A program made the position numbers and the translations under genes. Under the pieces are notes generated by a model. The model was not told the origin of the DNA and did no database searches. It was given only the letters and a program-made list of their open reading frames with translations. A stretch of 64,000 bases of DNA from UBA6080 sp964607515 (GTDB lineage: Bacteria > Fermentibacterota > Fermentibacteria > Fermentibacterales > JCC-6): positions 1 to 64,000 of the forward strand of contig CAZSKU010000008.1 of NCBI GenBank assembly GCA_964607515.1. Reading direction: 5' to 3'. Shown one piece after another: positions 33,502 through 40,110 of this stretch (positions within the stretch are counted from its first letter, which is position 1; each line of letters starts with the position of its first letter).

Positions 33502-33972
33502 ATGCTCAAACTGCTTCTGATGCTTCCTGTTCTGGCTGCTTTTCAGTGGATATACCAGGTGGACCCGGACAGGTGCACCGGATGCTCGAACTGCGTCTAC
33601 TTCTGCCCCCGGGGGGCCATAAGCATGCATGCCGGCAAGGCCTGGATAGACCCGGAAGTGTGCGACGGCTGCGGCACCTGTGTGGCCCACTGCCCATGGG
33701 GGGCAATCTACATGGTCTGGTACGAGGGTACCGGGGATTCAACCCTGGAATCCCCCGCCCTGTCCGCCAATCCCGCCGCTCTATCGGCCCATGTCACGGG
33801 GCTTTCGCCGGGATCCGACATCATTCTTGCCGACCTGACCGGAAGAACCCGTATCAGGGCTGCCGCCGACACCTCGGGCGAAGTGTTCTTTGACTTGTCC
33901 GGTCTGCCTTCCGGCTTTTACATGATCCGCACCGGAGGCGCCGCCGTTCTTCCTCTGGTTGTAACCAGATAG
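33502..33972 (+). CDS. Secreted two-cluster ferredoxin with type IX-like sorting domain
   Basis: The 156-residue product has three parts. First is a signal-like hydrophobic start (KLLLMLPVLAAFQW, residues 3-16). Next come two ferredoxin motifs, CTGCSNCVYFCP and CDGCGTCVAHCP (about 24-71), each with four cysteines. The last 70 or so residues resemble a type A sorting domain of the type IX secretion system: a proline-asparagine start (SANPAALS), DLTGR, then FDLSGLPSGFYMIR and a final hydrophobic VVTR. The start at 33502 is preceded by AAGGCGG. If the parts are read correctly, it is an extracytoplasmic electron carrier. It lies 10 bases before the DUF2179 gene and is probably co-transcribed with it. 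Confidence 0.65.
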   Translation: MLKLLLMLPVLAAFQWIYQVDPDRCTGCSNCVYFCPRGAISMHAGKAWIDPEVCDGCGTCVAHCPWGAIYMVWYEGTGDSTLESPALSANPAALSAHVTGLSPGSDIILADLTGRTRIRAAADTSGEVFFDLSGLPSGFYMIRTGGAAVLPLVVTR

Positions 33973-33982
33973 AGGCCCTTCC

Positions 33983-34543
33983 ATGGATATCGCCGTAATA
34001 GTCACGGGGTTGCTGGTGTTCGCCGCCAGGGTTCTGGATGTCTCCCTGGGCACCATGAGAACCATAAGCATCATCCAGGGGAGGACTCTGCTGGCCTTCC
34101 TGCTGGGGTTCGTGGAAATCAGCGTATGGCTGGGGGTTATCTCCACCGTGATAACCCACCTTCAGGACAATCCGGCACTGGCGATCTTCTACGCCCTGGG
34201 CTTCGCCACCGGAAACGTTGCGGGCATCATGATCGAGCGGAGGATCGCCATGGGCAGCGTGGTGATCAAGATAATCGCCCGGGAGTCGGCGGAGGAACTG
34301 GCCTCGGAGATAAGGAAGATGGGCTTTCCGGTGACCGAGTTCCAGGGCCGGGGCATGGCGGGCACCGTTACGGAGTTGTACATAGTCTGCCCCAGGCGGG
34401 ACTTCAGGCCTATCATGACCCGGGTGCGAAAGATCGATCCGGATGTGTTCTACGTAACCGAGCCGGTGGGAACCCTGGGAAGCGGCAGGGTTCCTCCGGC
34501 GCTCTCCCACAGGGGGTGGAAGTCCATCATCAAAAGGAAATGA
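33983..34543 (+). CDS. UPF0316-type membrane protein with DUF2179 domain
   Basis: The 186-residue product has about three membrane helices in the first 85 residues (AVIVTGLLVFAARVLDVSLG through ALGFATGNVAGI). A cytoplasmic DUF2179-like domain follows (VVIKIIARESAEELASEI through KIDPDVFYVTEP). The layout matches the UPF0316 (DUF5698 plus DUF2179) family, whose function is unknown. It starts at ATG 33983 with only a weak ribosome site (AGAGG), so translation may depend on the upstream ferredoxin gene. The arsR promoter follows its stop by 10 bases. Confidence 0.75.
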   Translation: MDIAVIVTGLLVFAARVLDVSLGTMRTISIIQGRTLLAFLLGFVEISVWLGVISTVITHLQDNPALAIFYALGFATGNVAGIMIERRIAMGSVVIKIIARESAEELASEIRKMGFPVTEFQGRGMAGTVTELYIVCPRRDFRPIMTRVRKIDPDVFYVTEPVGTLGSGRVPPALSHRGWKSIIKRK

Positions 34544-34553
34544 CCGTCCGAGG

Positions 34554-34586
34554 TTGACAGTTTTGCAATTTGGCCTATATTGCAAA
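34554..34586 (+). promoter_or_regulatory. arsR operon promoter with inverted-repeat operator
   Basis: TTGACA (34554-34559) and TATATT (34576-34581) are 16 bases apart. A perfect inverted repeat, TTTGCAAT (34562-34569) and ATTGCAAA (34579-34586), spans the spacer and the -10 box. A repeat of this kind is the usual operator for an ArsR/SmtB dimer, and ArsR binding there would block polymerase. The TTG start of arsR is 20 bases downstream. Confidence 0.85.
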
Positions 34587-34605
34587 TACTAACCCGGAGG
34601 TTGCC

Positions 34606-34914
34606 TTGTCGAAGGACTTGACCGAATCGCTTCAAAGAAGGGCCAGGACTCTCGCATCCCTGGGCCACCCCTCGAGGCTGCTCATCGTGGATGCCCTGAA
34701 ATCAGGCGAGAAAACGGTATCCGAACTGACGAACCTGGTCGGCTCGGACATCTCCACCGTTTCCAGGCATCTCGGAGTCCTGCGGAATGCGGGCATCATC
34801 GGCTCCCGCCGGGAAGCAAACCGGATACTGCACCGGCTGCTCACCCCGTGTCTGACCGAATTCCTTCAGTGCGTGGAAAAGGTTGTTTCCGACACCTGCG
34901 GAAAGTGCCGATGA
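34606..34914 (+). CDS. ArsR-family transcriptional repressor
   Basis: The 102-residue product is a winged-helix ArsR/SmtB regulator. The hallmark LASLGHPSRLLIVDAL leads to the recognition helix SDISTVSRHLGVLRNAG and a short wing. The classic arsenic-site ELCVCDL motif of E. coli-type ArsR is missing. Instead the C-terminal helix has cysteines in CLTEFLQC and a final TCGKC, which could form a different thiol site. The TTG at 34606 has GGAGG at ideal spacing; a TTG at 34570 lies inside the promoter. It controls the permease/thioredoxin operon that follows, with an ATGA overlap to the permease. Confidence 0.88.
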   Translation: MSKDLTESLQRRARTLASLGHPSRLLIVDALKSGEKTVSELTNLVGSDISTVSRHLGVLRNAGIIGSRREANRILHRLLTPCLTEFLQCVEKVVSDTCGKCR

Positions 34915-36215
34915 ACCTCAGGTCCGAATGGAAAACCCTGCTTCTCATGCTTCTTGTATTTGCCGGAGCTTTTCATATGCCGCTTTCGGCGGAGCGTTTC
35001 TGGAGCGGGGCGACCGAGTCGCTCCACCTTCTTCACGAGTACGCCAGGGAACACGTTGTTCTGTGCCTGCTGCCGGCCCTCTTCATCGCCGGAGGGCTCG
35101 CCGTCTTCCTGAAGAGGGAGGCGGTGATGAAGTATCTGGGGCCGAAGGCGAAGAAAGCCGTCGCATACGGGGTGGCTTCGGTCTCCGGAACTGTTCTCGC
35201 GGTCTGCTCCTGCACGGTTCTGCCTCTTTTCGCCGGGATCTACAGGATGGGGGCGGGGCTTGGCCCCGCCTCGGCTTTCCTGTACGCCGGGCCGGCGATC
35301 AACGTCCTTGCGATAATCCTTTCAGCCAGGGTTCTGGGGGTCGAGCTGGGTGTCGCGAGGGCGGCGGGGGCGGTGGTGTTCAGTGTCGTTATCGGCCTGC
35401 TCATGCACCTGATCTTCCGGAAGGAGGAGACGGCGAGAAGCGCGGGTTTCGCATTCGAAGAAACGGAAGACACATACCCGCTCGTTCAGCGGGTAATCGT
35501 CTTCGCTTCCCTGGTGGGGCTTCTTGTTTTCGCCAACTGGAGCGCGCCCGGCAGGGCTGCCGGTATCTGGAGCACGGTATGGGCATGGAAATGGGTCCTC
35601 ACCTCGATTTTCGCAGCAGTGACCGGAACAGCCGCCGTGCTCTGGCTCGGAGTCAGGGCCTGGAAGATGCTTCTGGTGGCTGCGGTCACGGGAACAGCAG
35701 CCCTGTTTCACGCGGGAGCGCAGGCATCCTTCGGACTCGGCCTGGTCGCTTTCGCCTGGGCGCTCGCCACCAGCGAGGGCGAGGGAAGCCGGTGGGCCGA
35801 TGAAACCTGGGGCTATGCGAAACTTATCCTTCCCCTACTTTTCGCCGGCGTAATCGTTGCCGGCGCACTTCTCGGAAGACCGGGACACGACGGATGGATC
35901 CCTTCGGAGTGGGTGGAGGCGGCCGTGGGAGGCAACTCCATCCGGGCCAACCTGCTGGCTTCGGTTGCGGGGGCATTCATGTACTTCGCCACCCTCACCG
36001 AGATTCCCATCGTTCAGGGACTGATAGGCTCTGGCATGGGGAAGGGGCCGGCGCTGGCCCTTCTCCTGGCGGGTCCGGCCCTGTCCCTGCCCAACATGCT
36101 GGTTATCCGGACCATCCTGGGAACCCGGAAAACCGTGACTTTCGTTTCCCTGGTGATACTGACGGCCACCGTCAGCGGAGTTCTTTTCGGTATCGCTTTC
36201 CCGGAGGTAGCGTGA
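34911..36215 (+). CDS. PF03773 permease (ArsP-like)
   Basis: The 434-residue polytopic protein belongs to the PF03773 permease family, some of whose members export trivalent organoarsenicals (ArsP). It has about ten helices and the family motif SCTVLPLFAGIYRMGAGLG. A repeat of this motif region lies near the end (TEIPIVQGLIGSGMGKGPAL). The paired cysteines in VCSCTVLP suggest thiol-metal chemistry. It overlaps arsR (ATGA) and the small thioredoxin gene (TGATG). The substrate is not known; arsenic is favoured by ArsR and arsC nearby, but other metals or thiol compounds remain possible. Confidence 0.82.
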   Translation: MNLRSEWKTLLLMLLVFAGAFHMPLSAERFWSGATESLHLLHEYAREHVVLCLLPALFIAGGLAVFLKREAVMKYLGPKAKKAVAYGVASVSGTVLAVCSCTVLPLFAGIYRMGAGLGPASAFLYAGPAINVLAIILSARVLGVELGVARAAGAVVFSVVIGLLMHLIFRKEETARSAGFAFEETEDTYPLVQRVIVFASLVGLLVFANWSAPGRAAGIWSTVWAWKWVLTSIFAAVTGTAAVLWLGVRAWKMLLVAAVTGTAALFHAGAQASFGLGLVAFAWALATSEGEGSRWADETWGYAKLILPLLFAGVIVAGALLGRPGHDGWIPSEWVEAAVGGNSIRANLLASVAGAFMYFATLTEIPIVQGLIGSGMGKGPALALLLAGPALSLPNMLVIRTILGTRKTVTFVSLVILTATVSGVLFGIAFPEVA

Positions 36216-36448
36216 TGCGGATTCAAGTGCTGGGCACCGGCTGCCCCAAGTGTAAAAAACTCGAAGAAATGGCCACGGAGGCTGCGGAAGAGCTTAATCT
36301 CGACTATTCCATCGAGAAGGTTTCGCAGATAAACGAAATCATCGCCATGGGGGTGATGTCCACGCCGGCCCTGGCGGTGGACGGCAGGGTGGTGCTATCG
36401 GGAAGGCTTCCGGGGAAGGACGAACTGAAGGAGATGCTGTCGAGATGA
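36215..36448 (+). CDS. Small thioredoxin-fold redox protein (TM0979/TIGR00412 type)
   Basis: The 77-residue cytoplasmic protein has the thioredoxin-like start MRIQVLGTGCPKCKKLEE, with a CPKC active site, and the cis-proline region VMSTPALAVDG. This is the compact redox-active disulfide protein that is often encoded next to PF03773 permeases. It probably passes reducing power to the permease, to arsC or to another partner. Its start shares one base with the permease stop, and its end overlaps the lipoprotein gene (ATGA). Confidence 0.88.
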   Translation: MRIQVLGTGCPKCKKLEEMATEAAEELNLDYSIEKVSQINEIIAMGVMSTPALAVDGRVVLSGRLPGKDELKEMLSR

Positions 36449-36834
36449 GGCCGGTGAGAATCATTCTATTCCTGCTTCTCTTAGTCGTTTCATGTTCCGG
36501 ACCCGATACGGACGAGACCGGAACTGTCTCCGCGGAATCGGGGCTTCCCAGGCTCGTCGATCTCGGCTCGGAGTCCTGCGTGCCGTGCAGGATGATGCAG
36601 CCGGAACTGGAAACTCTCAGAACAACCCTGAACGGCTCGCTCGAAGTGGTTTTCATCGATGTCAACCGTGATCGAAACGCCGCTTCGAGGTACGGAATCC
36701 GGGTTATCCCGACCCAGATATTCTACTCCGCCGAAGGAGCCGAACTGGCGCGGCACGAGGGTTACATAGACGCGGAAGGAATGATCGAAATCTTCAGAGA
36801 GCACGGATACCTCACGGATCGCAGCGGGGTCTGA
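36445..36834 (+). CDS. Thioredoxin-like lipoprotein
   Basis: The 129-residue product has a lipoprotein signal with the lipobox LVVSC at residues 13-17. Its thioredoxin domain carries a CVPC active site (GSESCVPCRMM) and the cis-proline motif VIPTQIF. It should face the periplasm, anchored to a membrane, and is a likely partner of the CcdA-like protein encoded next. The ATG overlaps the previous stop. The stop is followed 4 bases later by the TTG of the CcdA-like gene. Confidence 0.88.
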   Translation: MRPVRIILFLLLLVVSCSGPDTDETGTVSAESGLPRLVDLGSESCVPCRMMQPELETLRTTLNGSLEVVFIDVNRDRNAASRYGIRVIPTQIFYSAEGAELARHEGYIDAEGMIEIFREHGYLTDRSGV

Positions 36835-36837
36835 CCC

Positions 36838-37530
36838 TTGGGTCCCTTTTTCTCGACACTGAACGACTGCCTTGCGGCTTCCCTGTTGCCTGCTGCGGCG
36901 GCCTCCTTCGTTTGGGGCATTCTCGGTATGGTTCTCAGCCCCTGCCACCTCGTGAGCGTTCCCCTGGTTTTCGGGTGTATCATGAGAAGCCGGGGGATCG
37001 AAGCGGGAACGGCGGTACCCATGGGAATCGCAGCCCTTTTCGCCCTTGGAATGACATTGTCCATCGGGGTTATCGGGCTTGCTACGAACCTTCTGGGACG
37101 GCTAGCCGGGGATGTGGGCCCCCTGGGCGAGGGGATTCTGGCGGTGCTCCTGATAGCGGTTGGGCTCTCGATTGCCGGGCTCTTTCAGATGCCTGTTCCG
37201 GGTCTGAACAAAGGAGAGATGAGCGCGGGTTCGCCAGCCCTGATTCTGGGAATCGTTTTCGGCGCAGCGCTGGGTCCGTGTACCTTCGCCTTCATGGCTC
37301 CTGTCCTGGCGGTGATGTTTAGCCTTGATTCCACCACGAAGGCTCTCGTCCTGGGATTCTCGTTCGCCGTGGGGCATGCTGGGATCGTGCTTCTGATGGG
37401 CGCTTTCGCGGGACGCATTCAGAGGGTGGTGAACTGGTCGGGACAGAGTGCCGGCGCGAGACTGCTGAGAATCGTTTCCGGCGGTCTGGTCTCCCTGGGA
37501 GGGGCATACCTCCTTCTTCGGGTGATTTAG
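36838..37530 (+). CDS. CcdA/DsbD-like transmembrane thiol transporter
   Basis: The 230-residue protein has six or seven helices and the two intramembrane cysteines of CcdA-type electron carriers, in MVLSPCHLVSVPL and ALGPCTFAFMAP. It carries electrons from cytoplasmic thioredoxin to the outside, here presumably to the thioredoxin-like lipoprotein. The start is assigned to TTG 36838 on weak evidence (GCGGGGT upstream). The next candidates lie after the first helix. The stop TAG overlaps the stop of the convergent mgtE, with no terminator between. Confidence 0.82.
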   Translation: MGPFFSTLNDCLAASLLPAAAASFVWGILGMVLSPCHLVSVPLVFGCIMRSRGIEAGTAVPMGIAALFALGMTLSIGVIGLATNLLGRLAGDVGPLGEGILAVLLIAVGLSIAGLFQMPVPGLNKGEMSAGSPALILGIVFGAALGPCTFAFMAPVLAVMFSLDSTTKALVLGFSFAVGHAGIVLLMGAFAGRIQRVVNWSGQSAGARLLRIVSGGLVSLGGAYLLLRVI

Positions 37531-38903
37531 ATACCCAGAACCAGTTTCACCGTGGTGAAGTAGATCACCACCCCGGTGATGTCCACCACCGAAGCCAGCA
37601 CCGGGCTCGCCACCACCGCCGGATCCAGCCGGAACCTGTAGGCCCCCAGGGGCAGCGCAGCTCCGGCCAGGGTGGAGGTCACCACCTGAATGGCCAGGGC
37701 CATCCCTATGGCCAGACCTATCCTCTCCAGGGTGAATCCCTCGGGCAGAGGTCCGCCGTGCCCCAGCAGCATCACCCTGCCGTAGGCCAGAAGCCCCAGC
37801 AGAGCGCCCAGCATCACGGACACCCTGAGTTCCTTCCAGAGGATCCCTCCGATGTCCCGGGGGCCGAGTTCCTTCAGGGACAGGGCCCTGATCACCAGGG
37901 TCGCCGCCTGGCTTCCCGTATTGCCTCCTGCGCCGGCCAGCATGGGTATGAAGGCCGCCAGGATGGTGAACTGGAGTAGAAGGCCCTGGAAGCTCTGAAT
38001 CACGAATCCCGACACAAGTCCCAGAAGGGCCAGGCCGGTCACCCAGAACACCCGGTTTCTGAAGTGCCCCAGGGAACCGGTTCTCAGATAGGCCGACGCC
38101 TCGTGGCTTCCGGCGATGGCCATGAACTTCTCCATGTCCTCGGTATGCTCCTGGGTGATGATGTCCAGGGCGTCGTCGTGGGTGACGATCCCCACCAGAG
38201 CCTCCGAGGTGTCCACCACGGGAAGGGCTATGAGGTCGTACTTCTGAATCTTCCTGGCCGCCTCCTCCTGATCGTCCCCCACCCGTGCGGAGATGATCTC
38301 GGTGTGCATCAGATCTCCCACCAGCCTGTCCCTTCGGGCCACTATCAGGTCCTTCAGGGATACGTAGCCCAGAAGTCTTCTCTCCCGGTCCACTACGTAG
38401 GCCGAGTAGATGGTCTCCCGGTCCGGGGCGATCTCCCTTAGCCTCTCGATGGCAGCGCTGGCGGTGAGGTCCGGGCTGAGGGCGGCGTAGTCCGAGGTCA
38501 TCACCGCCCCGGCGGTTCCCTCGTCGTAGGCGGTGAGCCGGCGGATGTCCTCCCTTTCCGCCTGGGCCATGGCGGGAAGGATCTCTTCCCTCCGGTCCTC
38601 CGGCAGGCTCTTGAAAAGGTCCGCCCGGTCGTCCGGGGGCATGTCGGTAAGGAGCCGGGCAACCTCCCGTCGCTTCAGAATCGCGATGAGATCCACCTGG
38701 AAATCCCGGTCCATGTGGGTGAAGACGTCCGCCCGGAGCTGGCCCTCCAGATGCCTGAGGACGTCCCGGGCCTGTTCCGGGGCCAGCCCCTCCAGCACCT
38801 CGGCGGCGGTGGCGGGATGGCTCTCGCCGCACAGCTCCGCTATGGCCGGGTAGTCCGCCCGGGCCAGCAGGTCCCGCAGGACATCGGCATCGAATGGGTT
38901 CAT
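37527..38903 (-). CDS. mgtE: Magnesium channel/transporter MgtE
   Basis: MgtE is a Mg2+-gated magnesium channel. The 458-residue product has the N-terminal helical domain (AEVLEGLAPEQARDVLRHL), then two CBS domains (about 135-255: SAYVVDRERRLLGYVSLKDL; IALPVVDTSEALVGIVTHDD). The connecting helix leads to five membrane helices carrying the pore motif GAGGNTGSQAATLVIRAL. The ATG at 38903 follows GGAGGAGAA. The 153-base upstream region is structured but does not match the M-box magnesium riboswitch by eye. Confidence 0.94.
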   Translation of the reverse strand: MNPFDADVLRDLLARADYPAIAELCGESHPATAAEVLEGLAPEQARDVLRHLEGQLRADVFTHMDRDFQVDLIAILKRREVARLLTDMPPDDRADLFKSLPEDRREEILPAMAQAEREDIRRLTAYDEGTAGAVMTSDYAALSPDLTASAAIERLREIAPDRETIYSAYVVDRERRLLGYVSLKDLIVARRDRLVGDLMHTEIISARVGDDQEEAARKIQKYDLIALPVVDTSEALVGIVTHDDALDIITQEHTEDMEKFMAIAGSHEASAYLRTGSLGHFRNRVFWVTGLALLGLVSGFVIQSFQGLLLQFTILAAFIPMLAGAGGNTGSQAATLVIRALSLKELGPRDIGGILWKELRVSVMLGALLGLLAYGRVMLLGHGGPLPEGFTLERIGLAIGMALAIQVVTSTLAGAALPLGAYRFRLDPAVVASPVLASVVDITGVVIYFTTVKLVLGI

Positions 38904-39056
38904 CCGGTTCTCCTCCGTTCACCCGGGGGCCCCGCCCCGGGCCGGAGGGGGGTCTACAAGACGGCTACGGCCGGGTAGAGGCAACCCCTGCGGTTCGACG
39001 GGCCGGGACTCGAAAACTCTTCTGTGCCACCACCCCCCGGAGGGGGTTGATCGGGT

Positions 39057-39500
39057 TCACTCATTGTTCTTTCGCGGGGTCCTTTCAATCCCGGGGGATA
39101 TTATTGCCCCGGATGCTTCCCCGTCGCAAGGGCCGGGGGGCCTGCGAAGCCTCACGAGGTGGAGGGTTACTCCGATCCCAACCGCCAGCAGCAGAAACCT
39201 CACGGGCAGCGAGGACGAGAAACCGAGCGCCGTGACTCCCAGGCTGCCCCAGAGAACCGCCAGGGTGACGGCCCTGGTGGTGCGCCCCATGGCCCGGTGT
39301 TCCCTGTAGTTCCTGATGTAGGGGCCGAAGACCCTGTGGTTGAAAAGGTACCGGTGAAGCCTGTCGGAACTCCTTACGAAACATGCCGCCGCCAGGATGA
39401 GGAAGGGGGTGGCGGGCAGCAGGGGCAGGAACACCCCCGCCGCCCCGAGAGCCAGGAAGATAAGGCCTGCGGCCGCCAGAAGGATCCTGCCTGGAGAAAT
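39057..39500 (-). CDS. DUF454 (YbaN-like) inner-membrane protein
   Basis: The protein has the DUF454 core (LPLLPATPFLILAAACFVRSS, then HRVFGPYIRNYREHRAM). The first ordinary start codon in frame is a GTG at 39434, but that would cut off the family's conserved first helix. The 22 codons upstream (RILLAAAGLIFLALGAAG) encode exactly that helix. The likely start is an ATT at 39500, which sits 5 bases after GGGGAG and 2 bases after the bacterioferritin stop; ATT starts are rare. The 147-residue length then fits the family. The function is unknown. A CTG at 39479 is another option. Confidence 0.65.
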   Translation of the reverse strand: MSPGRILLAAAGLIFLALGAAGVFLPLLPATPFLILAAACFVRSSDRLHRYLFNHRVFGPYIRNYREHRAMGRTTRAVTLAVLWGSLGVTALGFSSSLPVRFLLLAVGIGVTLHLVRLRRPPGPCDGEASGAIISPGIERTPRKNNE

Positions 39501-39502
39501 GG

Positions 39503-40033
39503 CTACTCCCCGCCCCGGGATGCCACGAAGCCAAGGGCGGCGGGAAGACCGGTGGCCGAGGAGGTGCCGGCCCAGGTGGCCAGGTAGGCCGCTCCCAGCT
39601 TCTCGATGTGCCCCTTCTCGTTCTCGAAGTAGTTCAGGTGCACCTGTTCCTCACCGATCACCTCCTCGAATATCCTTGCAGTGACTGTATCGCCGGCCTC
39701 CCGGCACCGGGAGAGGAATCCGCTGTAGGCCGTGATGGTGTCCTCCTCCAGTACCGAGTCGAAGCCGAAGATCACCTCAACCTCCTGGCCGTGCTGAACC
39801 TTGGCGGACCTGTCGGTCCCGGGTTCTCCGCCCAGCTCCTTGATCCTCTCCGCGAACATCTCTGCGTGGCGCATCTCGTCTATGGCGATCAGCTTCACCT
39901 TTCCGGCCGGCAGCCCGTAGTCCATATCGTCGAGGTTGTAGTGCTGGTTCATGTACTGGACGATGGCGTGAAGCTCCATCGCCCTGGCCCTGTTCAGCAT
40001 CTCCACCACGGCGTTCTTCTGTTCCGCCTTCAT
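39503..40033 (-). CDS. bfr: Bacterioferritin
   Basis: Bacterioferritin stores iron and consumes peroxide or oxygen at a di-iron site. The 176-residue four-helix product shows the ligands in MELHAIVQYMNQHY, DEMRHAEMFAERI and GEEQVHLNYFE. The methionine that ligates haem in dimers is kept in DEMRHAE. A C-terminal extension of about 20 residues (WAGTSSATGLPAALG) goes beyond the usual end. The ATG at 40033 has GAGAGGAG upstream; an ATG five codons earlier is less well placed. In an anaerobe its role is likely iron storage and oxidative defence. Confidence 0.88.
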   Translation of the reverse strand: MKAEQKNAVVEMLNRARAMELHAIVQYMNQHYNLDDMDYGLPAGKVKLIAIDEMRHAEMFAERIKELGGEPGTDRSAKVQHGQEVEVIFGFDSVLEEDTITAYSGFLSRCREAGDTVTARIFEEVIGEEQVHLNYFENEKGHIEKLGAAYLATWAGTSSATGLPAALGFVASRGGE

Positions 40034-40110
40034 ATCGGCTCCTCTCATTCCGGCACTCCGCGGCGCCTTGCCGCCGGGAAGCCGCCGGAGCTTCCCCGTT
40101 GCCTGGTCCG

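Noticed and set aside
34570..34605. Upstream TTG start for arsR
   Set aside because: It lies between the promoter elements and within the inverted repeat, so it would not be in the transcript.
38904..39056. Possible tRNA (including tRNA-Sec) because of GTTCGA-like and GCCACCA-like strings upstream of mgtE
   Set aside because: No acceptor, D, anticodon and T arms can be folded consistently on either strand.
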